NCBI GenBank assembly: GCA_034401795.1
Contig: CM067372.1
Location: 40,590,429-40,654,428 of the forward strand
Direction of reading: 5' to 3'
DNA length: 64,000 nucleotides
From: Chaetoderma sp. LZ-2023a
Lineage: Eukaryota > Mollusca > Caudofoveata > Chaetodermatida > Chaetodermatidae
This document shows, piece after piece, positions 54,508-64,000 of this stretch (its first letter is position 1; every line of letters starts with the position of its first letter). The notes beneath the pieces were generated by a model. It had not been told where the DNA came from. It worked only from the letters and a program-made list of their open reading frames with translations, and made no database searches. A program made the position numbers and the translations under genes.

Positions 54508-54695
54508 CTGTCGAAACTGTCTCTCAATCCAGAATTGAAATATTTAGTAGTTCCTGGAATGAGCGACTTGAGGAAACATCCCCCATTGTATGGCTCTTGG
54601 CTCCAGTCCTTCTGATCACTGTCCAGATAATTATGGACAGAGTCTCCCAGAATATCTGACAGCAGGCCCAGTATTGCTGTTAAGCGATCATCAGC
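54508..54695 (-). pseudogene. Duplicate of MAO-like exon (FAD Cys)
   Basis: Same frame and splice sites as 49162-49349; the difference seen (49223 versus 54569 region, TCT/TCG) is synonymous. It is probably an allelic copy, not decay; labelled pseudogene only because it cannot be part of one transcript together with copy 1. Confidence 0.75.
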
Positions 54696-55385
54696 CTGCG
54701 AACAACAAAGGAAGTCATTATATACAGGAATTGGCAGCTTCTATTGTGCAGATAACTTATCTTGATAATATAGCCTTTATTGACTATGAAATGGCCTGTA
54801 TTCGATAGAAAATTGGGGAGCCATGATCAAGCTGGCCTAGTCTACCAAATCTGTCCAATTGTCTGAAACAGGTCCAGCGTCCAAAAGCCTTTCACCAACT
54901 TGATAACTACAGCTCTTCAACTGGAAAACAGTGTTGTTGAAATGCTGTTGTTTTTCAAAAAATGCCTCTCACAATACAGTTTGCAGTATGAACAGCAGAG
55001 GTGGATTTCATACAACTTTATAAAAAGCACATTTATATAACCAACACAATTTGACTGGCTAAAATGGCCGCATCAACACAGAAATTATCTTTAGACCATT
55101 TCGTTGATTATGATTATGAAGTCTATTTTTGCTTCATGTTTACAACCCACAAAATAGACTTAAAACAACATGATTACGTGCAAATACGGCTGGATGTTGT
55201 GATGTTTGACCATCCACCTTTCAGCTTATGTATTCCCTCATAAACAACTTACTGATTCCATTCTCAGAGGTTAAAAAACCTGATTCTATTTCTACAAAAT
55301 CCATCTATGTGATCTTACCCTGGATGACACTACATATTTGGGAAATAAAACGAGTTTGATTTTCTATAGTAACTTACAACAGCAC

Positions 55386-55424
55386 CTGGGTTAAGGTAGC
55401 CAATACAGTGACCACACCTCCAGT
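55386..55424 (-). pseudogene. Duplicate of tentative MAO-like micro-exon
   Basis: Identical to 50040-50078. Confidence 0.5.
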
Positions 55425-55584
55425 CTGCACACATTCCAGTGACAAACCTGATAAAATATTACTTTCTACTTGGTGATTTAAACAAAACTATTACAAGCTT
55501 ATAAATTGAATGATGTACATGCATAAGTCAATGTGTATAACCTATTACATTGTATTTGTTGATACATAAACAAGAAATTATTAC

Positions 55585-55764
55585 ATTTTCATAAGAGCCT
55601 GGGCCTGATGTTGACGATGTCAAAAATCCCACAAGAGCAGGGTTTCCTCTGGCAGATGTTGCATCATACACATATCCCACAATGCCCAGTTTTGGATCAG
55701 TAAGAGCCGATTGGAAACCAAACTGACTTTGATCCATGTTCGGACCATTATCTCGCCAAAATGC
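55585..55764 (-). pseudogene. Duplicate of MAO-like exon (FWR region)
   Basis: Same as 50239-50418 with one synonymous change (TCA/TCG in the TSSTS segment). Confidence 0.75.
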
Positions 55765-56139
55765 CTAAAATAGAATAATTTAAAATGCAAAAAATTATAA
55801 TGGAACCAACTAATTTGAATCAAACTAATATGAGTATAAATCCCCAAATTTGTTGGTCATTAAAAAACACAAAATCATCAAATAAATCATTAGAAATAGA
55901 TACTGATGCATTATTTTCTTTCAATGTAAGATATATATAGACTAGACTAAGAGCTGAAGGAGCATCACACAGAAACTGGGTCTGCCTGGTGCCTATACCT
56001 TTCACCTCATGGATACGCATCGAGCTAAGTCTAAATCTGTACACATACTATGGTGGTGCCTTTAATTAATCTACTACTCTACAAACATTGCTATCTCGAG
56101 TAAGTACACAAGACAAGTTAACAAATACTCAGTATTTAA

Positions 56140-56346
56140 TTAACCCTTAGCACGCCGATGTCAATATCCAATCATTTACCGTGTCAGTATCAAAGAAACG
56201 TGTACATTTTTCAACAATTTTGCCGGGAGATGTTGCTGTCTACGACAGCACCATCTCCCACCAAATTTGTTAAAAAATTAACACCAGTTCATCTTTTAAT
56301 TTAATTTGAAAATTTAAAATTTTGACACCAGAGTGGTAAGGGTTAA
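56140..56346. mobile_element. Family C foldback MITE (duplicate)
   Basis: Copy of 50794-51000 inside the large duplication; TTAA at both ends. Confidence 0.85.
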
Positions 56347-56415
56347 CATTGCTCTAGATTAATGTTAATGAGTTGGTACACAATCATTCTCGTGACAAGC
56401 CTGATTATCACTCAC

Positions 56416-56516
56416 CTCCTCATATGTGAAAATGAACTTGACCATGTAAGCCAGAGGTACGCTATTAAGTAGATTCACTTTTTCAGATGGTAAGGGAGGC
56501 GTATATTGGATAGCAA
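56416..56516 (-). pseudogene. Duplicate of MAO-like exon (NPPLP region)
   Basis: Identical reading and splice sites to 51070-51170. Confidence 0.75.
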
Positions 56517-57183
56517 CTATAAAACAAAGTACATTTTCTGTGATAACACATGTTTGCTTGCGTAAAACTGCTGATCAATAAACTCAGGTACATATTTTCT
56601 AGGTAGTATCAACATGGCAGAATAGCTGTCATCATGAGATACAGTATTTAACAAGAATGTTGCCTTAGGATTGTACATAAGTTATTTTTAGATATTCAAA
56701 ATGTGTACAATGTGGTGGCGCTTGGTAACAAATCTGATTGGCTGTGGATATCACGAAGCGTATTTTGTCTGTAACAGGAGGCCAAGTGTGTCCGTACCAC
56801 TAAGATCCAACATCAGTTTTTGAACCAGAAACATAAAAAATAAGAAATTTTGGGTGCAAATACAAATATTTCTGTACAAAGTGGAGGAAGGAGGTATCCA
56901 GTTAAATTAGTGTCAAAATATTCAACAACTTATTTACATGATTGCTGTGAAATTGAGGCACTGACTGGTACTTCAATGTCTAAAGAGTAAATAAAAAGAT
57001 TTAAAAATAAATATTCTCTTTTGCCAAAAATAGGACACGAAATAGCATCTTCGCAACCTACAACTGTTTCTTGTAGTTGACAGAAACCCCTCCATCCCGA
57101 GAACAAAGGGATGGGGGGACTTATTCTAGGGTCCCTCCAGAGGCCATACCCTTAAAGAACTCATGGATCTGCCCAGAGCCGGA

Positions 57184-57382
57184 TTAACCATTTAACTCTC
57201 AATGCAGCCAAAAATGGCTTCAACAGTGGTTTTGAGAAATGTTGATTTTCAGACCAAGAGAAGAGTGTTTGAAAATTTATCACTGGAATGACTGGCTCAC
57301 TGATCAAACCAGTCATTCCAGTGGCAAAGTTTCAAAAAAATAAACTGAAAATTTCTTGAACAAATGAGGGTTAAAGGGTTAA
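57184..57382. mobile_element. Family B foldback MITE (duplicate)
   Basis: Copy of 51838-52034; TTAACCATTTAACTCTCAATG to GGGTTAAAGGGTTAA. Confidence 0.83.
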
Positions 57383-57728
57383 GGGCATTGTGGTCACATG
57401 GCATATTAAATGAATGAGGCCTCTACTCGAGGGATATCAGGGAGGGGGCTTCTGTTCCATGTGGTCGAGGGTTCAGGGGTTGGTGGAATGTTCAGGGGTT
57501 CTCCCCCAGAATATTTTGAAATTATATGTTCTGAGAAGCATTCACCTGTATTTGATGGAGCAAATTTCATTTTTAATTCTACTGCTTTTAGCTACATGAA
57601 TTATCAGCAAGGTGTAATAAGCATTACTGATCATGCCGAGTAGGTCTATTCTATCTCTCTTGCCTTAGAAGAATGATGATATGGCTCCCCACACAAAACA
57701 TTTTTCACTGGCTGTTTGTACCTTCCAA

Positions 57729-57747
57729 CCCCCCCCCCCCCCCCCCC
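57729..57747. repeat. Poly-C tract (duplicate)
   Basis: Longer than the equivalent tract at 52383. Confidence 0.88.
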
Positions 57748-58108
57748 ACCAATCCCTCCCTCATCTTCTGTGCCGCTGAGCTCCAGACCCGTTAGGCCAT
57801 GCATTAATACATCACTCGATCCAACTTTGATTATGATAGTTAAACTTGCCTGTTTGATGTGGTGGTATTGCCATTATTACTCTTTGGCATTTTATCTGTA
57901 ACCGGTTGCTACTAACAACCGTTACACCGCTGGTACTCTGAAAGCAACAGAAAAAAGCAAGCACTCATTATTTCTTGTTTCCATGCAACAAGATGCTATG
58001 TTTGCTTGAGGCAATAAACAATATTTGCGCAGAACATTTCTATTAAACATCTGGACAGATGCAACAGCATAAAACTTGATAAAGAGATAGCCTACAATAA
58101 CTCCTGTC

Positions 58109-58347
58109 TTAACCCGTTAACCATTAAATTTGTTTTAGAAAATTTCTATTTTCTCATAGAAAATGTCCATTTGCTGGCTAAGAGAAGACTATTTTTGAAA
58201 ATTTACCACTGGAATGACTGGATCGGTTATCGAGTCAGTCATTCCAGTGGTAAATTTTCAAAAATAATCTGCTTTTAGTCTGCAAATGAACATTTCTCAA
58301 GACCACTGCAGAAGCTGTTCTTGGCTGATATGAGTGCTAAAGGGTTA
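58109..58347. mobile_element. Family B foldback MITE (duplicate)
   Basis: Copy of 52756-52994. Confidence 0.83.
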
Positions 58348-58448
58348 TTCTCGATACATGTAGTTTGCACTAGAACTGTGTATCTTTGCACGTATAGTAT
58401 TGCTTAGGCTTGTGCAGATATAAAGGGGTAAATCACACCTGAATTTGG

Positions 58449-58750
58449 GATCAATTTTCAAAAATAGTCTTTGCTTCATTTGCAAATGGACATTTTTTAT
58501 AACAAAACATAATTTTCTTGAACAAATTTGAGGGTTAATATGTGTATTATTAACCATTTAATGCTAGAAAATTTTAATTGTCTCATAGAAAATCTCCATT
58601 TGTTGACCAAGAGAAGGAATGGTTGACTCGGTTATTGAGGTGGTGACTACAGGGGTAAATTATTAAAAATACTCTTCTCTAGGTCTACAAATACACAATT
58701 ATCAAGATCAAAAATGCAGAAGTCACTTTTGGCTAGCTTAAATGTTAAAG
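58449..58750. repeat. Family B fragments (duplicate)
   Basis: Copies of 53096-53185 and 53197-53398. Confidence 0.6.
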
Positions 58751-58879
58751 AAGAAGTACAATGGCATTGAAAGTGGCTTTCATATACAACATTGGGCACT
58801 AAAGGATGGAATAGAATGTGTTATTAGAAGATATTATTCAGATTTATTATTCAGATTTATTTTAACTCGCTGAAAAACG

Positions 58880-59020
58880 AAATGAGAACGGCCTTGGCGC
58901 GTGACGTCATTTCAGGGGATCGGCTGAGCTTGCCTGAAACAGCTGAGCGAAATAACATTGACGCGCGCGCTGTGATTTGTGAAGCTCAGCGGCGACAAGC
59001 AATTTTCGCGAACCCAAAGA
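58880..59020. promoter_or_regulatory. CpG-enriched patch with CRE-like palindrome
   Basis: Contains TGACGTCA (58902-58909), GACGCGCGCGCTG and TTTTCGCGAACCC in an otherwise CpG-poor region. A 46-codon open stretch starts at ATG 58882 (MRTALARDVISGDRLSLPET...) and runs into a TA microsatellite. It could be a promoter or first-exon region of an unknown gene; unsupported otherwise. Confidence 0.3.
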
Positions 59021-59021
59021 T

Positions 59022-59024
<3 letters not shown>

Positions 59025-59086
<62 letters not shown>
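59025..59086. repeat. (TA)n microsatellite
   Basis: About 31 TA units. Confidence 0.95.
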
Positions 59087-59088
<2 letters not shown>

Positions 59089-59219
59089 CTACACACGCAC
59101 CCAACACAAGTAGTCTAATGCGTGGGAAAGAAAAACAAAATGTACATTGTCAAATTACGTCGTAAATATCAATCCTCTGTCATACAACAAAGATCTCGGT
59201 AAACTAGGTCAACTTGGCA

Positions 59220-59375
59220 CTTAACCCTTGAAATTCCAGTGTCTCGATTATAAGAAAACTACACAAGAAAGCTCTTGAATATTTTTTAAACTAATTTGAT
59301 CGGATTATGTTGCTGTTGTCATAAACAGCACCAACTGCTAGTCAAACCAATTCTAAAAATATTCAACAGCAGGGA
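59220..59375. repeat. Family A hairpin with TTAACCCTT left end
   Basis: 'ttaacccttgaaattccagt', 'ttgaatattttttaaactaa', GTTGCTGTTGTCATAAACAGCACCAAC, 'aaaaatattcaacagcaggg'. Confidence 0.7.
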
Positions 59376-59407
59376 ATGTGTACAGGTGTGTGTGGGTCGG
59401 TGTGGCT

Positions 59408-59429
59408 GGGGGGGGGGGGGGGGGGGGGG
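59408..59429. repeat. Poly-G tract
   Basis: 22 consecutive G residues directly after a family A hairpin. Confidence 0.9.
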
Positions 59430-59452
59430 AGGTAATTGAATACAATCACTGC

Positions 59453-59650
59453 CTACACAATTTCCTGGGGGCAGCGGTGGCGCGGCGGCGGTAGTAGTTG
59501 TAGTAGCAGCAGTAGTAGTGCCACAGCCGCCATAGCCATCTCTGTGGTTTGCCGCATGCCAGACGCATTCAGTGTGTTAGTTTTCTGCTGAGGGCTGTTT
59601 GCCGCCCACGTGTCACTTGCCGCCTGCGTGACGCACATGTGATGCCCGCA
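59453..59650. other. GC-rich trinucleotide-repeat patch
   Basis: Contains GGCGCGGCGGCGGTAGTAG and (AGT/AGC)n. A minus-strand frame ends MAMAAVALLLLLLQLLPPPR, which looks like a signal peptide but is generated by the triplet repeat. No gene is called. Confidence 0.5.
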
Positions 59651-59848
59651 CTCTGTCTGTCCTGCCCTTTAAAGGGTACTTACTGCAGTAGATCAAATGG
59701 CTCTAATAGGATGGGGTGTAAATGTGAACTAGATTAATCAGTCGATGACACGTCATCACAAATACCCCATGTTTGACACAACCCACAACCCACCCCCAGT
59801 TTTTAGCCAAATCTAAACGTCCTTTGGCGTTCCGCAATCACCCATTTC

Positions 59849-59851
<3 letters not shown>

Positions 59852-59912
<61 letters not shown>
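59852..59912. repeat. (TA)n microsatellite
   Basis: About 30 TA units grown within the 'cccatatcaatgtggagt' unit of the neighbouring repeat. Confidence 0.95.
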
Positions 59913-59914
<2 letters not shown>

Positions 59915-60660
59915 ATGTGGAGTACATGAGCACATTTACATTTGGCCCCGCCCCCCCCCCCCATGGGTGGGTGAGGGGTGGGGGTCAAAAGGTAAAAAGG
60001 TTTATTGTAATACAACTCCTTTGATGCTGTTGGATGGATTTCAACCAAATTTAGTATGTCAGTTACCCATATCAATGTGGAGTGGATGAGCACATTTACA
60101 TTTGGCCCCACCCCCAGGTGGTGGGGATGGGGTCAAAAGTTCATGAAATTGAATTTGATTGTAATGCAACTCCTCTGAAATCGTTAGACTGAACACAACC
60201 AAACTTGATATCTGAGTTACTCCTATGATTTCAGAGTGCAAGAGGCCATTTAGATTTGGCTCCACCCCCAAGGGATGGTAGAGGGGTTAAAAGGTCAGAT
60301 TTTAAACTGTGGAAATTGATTGTAACACATCTCATCTGAAACCATTGGATGGAATTTAACCAAATTTGGTATGTGAGTTACCCATATCAATGTGCAACTT
60401 TTACATTTGATTCCGCCCCAACCACCCACCCCCAACCCCCAGGGATGGAGGATGGGGGTCAAAAGGTCATGAAATTGAGTGTAATGCAACTCTTGACACT
60501 ATTCGACGAAATTTAACCAAAATTGGTATGTGAATTACCCATATGATTGCAGAGCGCAAAATGACATTTACATTAATTTTGTCTCCGCCGCTGAGGTGTG
60601 GGTTGTGGGGTGTGTCAAAGTTCAAAGTACTAAACGTGGGGATTTGCGATGACGCGTTAT
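59913..60660. repeat. ~157-bp tandem repeat ('agttacccatatcaatgtgg' family)
   Basis: 'agttac(c/t)c(a/c)tat' recurs near 60061, 60215, 60377 and 60534. Each is followed by a 'catttacatttggc(c/t)ccaccccca' segment, 'ggtcaaaaggtca' and 'tgtaatgcaactcct'. Related to 11581-12125 in the opposite orientation. Confidence 0.82.
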
Positions 60661-60852
60661 CAACCGATCAATCTATAGTTATTCCCACGCTTTTCAAAGA
60701 AGAGGTGGGGATTATGTGATGCGACCTGTGTGCGTGTGTGTTGCCGGTCTGTGCACGTATCGATTCTAGACCGTTTAAGATAGGAACTTGAAATCTTGGA
60801 GATGATTATACCCATGCGCAAGGATGTGAATGGCACTTTTGAAATTTTGTTC

Positions 60853-60853
60853 T

Positions 60854-60901
<48 letters not shown>

Positions 60902-60902
60902 A
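60853..60902. repeat. (CA)n microsatellite
   Basis: About 24 CA units. Confidence 0.95.
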
Positions 60903-61810
60903 CTCCCATCCCCCACCCACACACCCCACCCCACCCAGGGGGTCAAAACATCAAAATTGGCCAGTAATTATCGATTGTAATGCAACTCCTAGACCATTTC
61001 AGGTAGAAACTTAAAACTTTGGGGATGATTGCACATATGGACAGGGATGTGCATGACACTTTTGGAATTTTGGCATGACCCTCAGGGGCAGGGCACTTGG
61101 GGTGGGGAATGTGGGGGTCCAAAAATTAAATTTTTCCAAAGGTTGTCATGTCGCATATCATTTTCAAGCCAATGATTAGTAGTCTACAGGACAAGTAACT
61201 ATTTTGATCTTGGGTCAAACTGAGGTTAGGGGGTGGGATCAAAATGTCAAAATTGGACAGTAATTATCGATTGTAATGCATCACCTTCTAGCTCAACTCC
61301 TCCTAGCCCATTTCAGATCGAAACTTCAAACTTTGGGTATGATAACACATATGGCTAGGGATGTGTATGGCATTTTTGAAATTTTGTTATGATCCCCAGG
61401 GTGGGGCTCAGGGCGTGGGGATTGTGAGTCAAAAATTAAATTTATCCAAAGGCGGTCATGTCGCATTTCATTTTGAAACCCATTACCCATTGAAACTACA
61501 TTTCAAGGAATTTATTGTTTTGGGTCAAAGTGAGGGTAAAGCTCGAAGTGGTGAACGCGTGGGGATTTGCGATGGCATGCCATCGACTGCGCATTTTAGT
61601 TCCTAATGTAAACGTTGTCTTCTAACCCGCAATCAAATGGATAATTAACATACCATATTTGGTTGAATTCCGCCAACTGACTTTCTGCCTCCCCCCTCCA
61701 CCCAGCCCCACCATGTGATTGGAGCCTAATGTAAACGTCATCTCAATATTATGGGTAACTCACATAACAAATTTGATTGAATTCCACCAATAGGTTTCAG
61801 ATGAGACAGC
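60903..61810. repeat. Diverged ~330-bp tandem repeat
   Basis: 'cagtaattatcgattgtaat' 'gca' at 60961 and 61258; 'ggacagggatgtgcatgaca' and 'ggctagggatgtgtatggca'; 'aggcggtcatgtcgcat' and similar. It ends with a unit of the 'accaaatttggttgaattcc' family at 61640-61790. Confidence 0.72.
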
Positions 61811-62044
61811 CAGATGGATGGACAGACAGACTGACTGATGGATGCAATATCCCATCCTATTTTTTATGAGGACACGCTACAGTTGCAACTTTGGCATCTT
61901 TGTCAGGAATGTAAAAAAATTTACAGACAGAGACAGGCAGACTTATATCAATCGCGAGTCCAGATTGTTTCACATTTTAAAATTTTCCTGGATGTTTTTC
62001 GGATTACACATCAGGTTGTGGAATCCTAATGTATGGTCATGCCC

Positions 62045-62245
62045 TTTCATGTGTTAAAGTTGTAGTCAAATCAGACCAGTAGTTTCCGATCGAGATATCC
62101 AGAGATTCAGAATTTGATCCCATCGGAATTCAGGTTCTTTTATACGGATCATGGACAATGCTGGAAATCCTCTTTGACGGCAAGTTTCTTCATGTTAAAA
62201 TTTGAGCCAAATCGGATCAGTAGTTTTTGAGACAGTCGCAGCTAA
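62045..62245. repeat. Dispersed repeat shared with 24560-24730
   Basis: 'caaatcagaccagtagtttcc', 'agagattcagaatttgatcc', 'tatacggatcatggacaatg' and 'ccaaatcggatcagtagttt'. Confidence 0.75.
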
Positions 62246-62620
62246 AAAGTATATGAGAAAGTAAAGCCTGGGATATAGAAATGCACGGAATGTGATTTAT
62301 TTATAGTCATGTGAATGTGATAGTACTTATTACTAATGAACACATACAATAACACCAAACACCAACAAACATCATTTAGAAATCATAGAAGAAAATACAT
62401 TGTTTTGATTAAATTATTTAAATATATTGTCCACTTCCTCTGAGCTGTCAGTCCTTTATCACTTGTTATTGGTGATGTGGAAGTAAGCATATCGAAGTAT
62501 AGTACCATATATATAGTTCTTTGAAGAATGCCAGACACACTGTAAAATTGAATAAAAAGACAAAAGATTCAGGAATGTATCATATATAATAAAGTATATA
62601 GTACACAAACTCTCCGGTCA
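62246..62620. other. Nothing recognised
   Basis: AT-rich sequence. Confidence 0.4.
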
Positions 62621-62704
62621 CCCCTCTCTCTCTCTCCCTCCCTCCCTCCCCCTCCCTCTCTCCCTCTCTCTCTCTCTGTCTCTCTCACACACACACACAC
62701 ACAC
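62621..62704. repeat. (CT)n-(CA)n compound microsatellite
   Basis: CT/CCCT-rich run passing into about ten CA units. Confidence 0.95.
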
Positions 62705-62711
62705 AGACACT

Positions 62712-62939
62712 TTAACCCTTTGATGGTCAAGCTGGAAAAAGCAGGCCTCTAGATCTATCTTGTGAATGTTGGTTTACAGACCACGTGACCATTTTTTGAA
62801 GATTTAACAATGGAATGAGTGGCATGATAACATCAAGTCAGTGATTCCGGTGGTAAACATTAAAAATTAATCTTGGCCTGCAAATGGACAGTTACCAAAC
62901 AAGATTTTAGATGTTCTTTAGACCAATCTTGCCTATTAA
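62712..62939. mobile_element. Family B foldback MITE
   Basis: TTAACCCTTTGATGGTCAAGC at the left, centre 'ggaatgagtggcatgataac' 'atcaagtcagtgattccgg', right end at a TTAA (62936-62939). Confidence 0.72.
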
Positions 62940-63135
62940 CTCTTTAATAACTAAATTTGATCAAGAATATTGACACATCTGCTTATTGAATGCCCATTTT
63001 CAGGCCAAGATAAGACTATTTACAAAAAATGGGCCACTGGCATGTCTGGCTCGATAATCGAGTCAGATATTCCAGTGATAAATTTTCAAAACTAATCTTA
63101 TGGGCTGCAAAAGGCTATTTCTCAATACAGCACCT
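62936..63135. mobile_element. Family B foldback MITE sharing TTAA with its neighbour
   Basis: TTAACTCTTTAATAACTAAAT at the left; centre CCACTGGCATGTCTGGCTCGATAATCGAGTCAGATATTCCAGTG. The right end is eroded. Confidence 0.7.
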
Positions 63136-63224
63136 ACTTTCTGTCAAAACTTTGTTAAAAATGTTCAACAGCTGACCTGTATGACTGCCATGCAATTTAA
63201 GTTTTAATACCAGATACTATTTCA

Positions 63225-63335
63225 TGAGTTTTGAATCAATCCCCCCAAGTCGTTTCGGAGATTTTTAAAGAGGCTTCTAAAAATCGGCCAAAATCCAAGA
63301 TGGCCTCTCGTCAAATTGGCTGAAAAACAAGATTG
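63225..63335. repeat. Fragment of 'GATGGCC' macro-repeat
   Basis: 'atgagttttgaatcaatcc', 'cgtttcggagatttttaaag' and 'aaaatccaagatggcct', same orientation as 43860-46745. Confidence 0.75.
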
Positions 63336-63336
63336 T

Positions 63337-63536
63337 TTGGTCTGGAAAATTGAAAGCTTTGCTTGGTGAATGCCCATTTGCAGGTGAGCCTATCATTGCA
63401 GTGGTAAACTTTCAAAAATTGTCTTCTCTTGACCTACAAATGTACATTTGCAAGATCATTGTAGAATCCAGAACCTTCTGAATCACTGAGCAAAAATTCA
63501 AATTTTCTTGAAAAGTCTTGACCATTAATGGGTTAA
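63337..63536. repeat. Family B degenerate copy
   Basis: 'gaatgcccatttgcagg', 'tatcattgcagtggtaaact', 'tgtcttctcttgacctacaa', 'ccattaatgggttaa'. Confidence 0.6.
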
Positions 63537-63541
63537 TTAAT

Positions 63542-63754
63542 TTAATCCTTTCAGCAATGAATTTCTCATGTCTCATTTCCAAGGCAACCATACAGGAAGT
63601 GTTAAATATTTTGCAATTAATTTGACTAGAACCTGTTGCAGCAACATATATTTGGCTTCCAGTCAAATTAATTGCAAAATAATTAACATAATATGTTAAA
63701 TACTTTAAAAGATAGGTCCATACTTTTTCAGGCATTTGTCGGTGAAAGGGTTAA
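63542..63754. mobile_element. Family A-type foldback MITE with TTAA ends
   Basis: TTAATCCTTTCAGCAATG and, inverted from the right, TTAACCCTTTCACCGACA; hairpin arms 'atattttgcaattaatttga' / 'tcaaattaattgcaaaataa' around TGTTGCAGCAACA. Confidence 0.8.
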
Positions 63755-64000
63755 GTATCATTTTGAGGCACTGTTGACATAAGAGGGGTTATTATATAAA
63801 AGTGTATCGGTGCATAGGAAGAGTGAGAACTTGTTTTATATCCATTACAACTAGCTTTTGACGTTCATGAAATAGATGTGCAACAGCTATTAGAATCACG
63901 GAAATACATTTCATTTCCATTGAAACTGATTTGCTGTATTAATACGCTAAACCAGACAACATGAGATATTTGTATTTGTATTTAAAAGGTAATATAATAA

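Larger units (their letters stand above)
54104..58941. repeat. Large near-identical duplication, copy 2
   Basis: Copy of 48757-53589. It starts at the first base after the gap and ends where 58942 diverges (copy 1 continues differently for 14 bases to the gap). Confidence 0.96.

Noticed and set aside
59453-59638. Minus-strand frame ending in a signal-peptide-like MAMAAVALLLLLLQLL
   Set aside because: Created by a degenerate triplet repeat; no downstream domain or supported splice donor.

Overview
This window comes from an animal (metazoan) nuclear genome, most likely a marine invertebrate. The evidence is split genes with GT-AG introns, long AT-rich introns and intergenic space, many microsatellites, and dense MITE, LINE and satellite content. 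Families such as the 'AGCTCACCTGGCC...' and 'AAGATGGCC' repeats are ones I associate with marine invertebrates, but I cannot name the species. No bacterial-style operons, CRISPR arrays, tRNA or rRNA genes were recognised.

Two real protein-coding genes are visible and they converge tail to tail. (1) On the plus strand, positions 100-15221 hold the last eight visible exons of a TMF1-like golgin (TATA element modulatory factor / ARA160), ending in the conserved C-terminal coiled coil. The 5' part lies upstream of the window. (2) On the minus strand, positions 51170-40470 hold the last six exons of a monoamine-oxidase-like flavin amine oxidase, including the FAD-linking Cys motif, the AGTETAT motif and a C-terminal membrane anchor. 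The 5' exons are not visible. Four of these six exons occur a second time at 54508-56516, inside a ~4.8 kb near-identical copy (48757-53589 versus 54104-58941) that lies across a 500-base N gap. This is most simply an uncollapsed haplotype or assembly duplication.

The rest is mobile and repetitive DNA. There are two non-autonomous hAT-like elements with perfect 8-bp target-site duplications: 1409-3171, nested in a LINE remnant, and 41476-43248. There is a TA-flanked inverted-repeat element with a 110-codon ORF (19277-20520), a 2.15 kb inverted-repeat element (26124-28277), and a decayed mobile-element-like gene on the minus strand (9385-6850). Three LINE 3' ends are present. A ~0.6 kb 'GATGGCC' macro-repeat occurs in tandem at 9395-10915 and, inverted, at 43860-46745.

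The most striking layer is about forty copies or fragments of three foldback (hairpin) families, here called A, B and C. Many copies, mainly of B and C, are bounded by TTAA-CCCTT...AAGGG-TTAA. Tandem arrays with units of 23, 25, 32, 45, 51 and 72 bp repeatedly lie directly beside these hairpins. I regard this as the best candidate for an undescribed phenomenon in the window.
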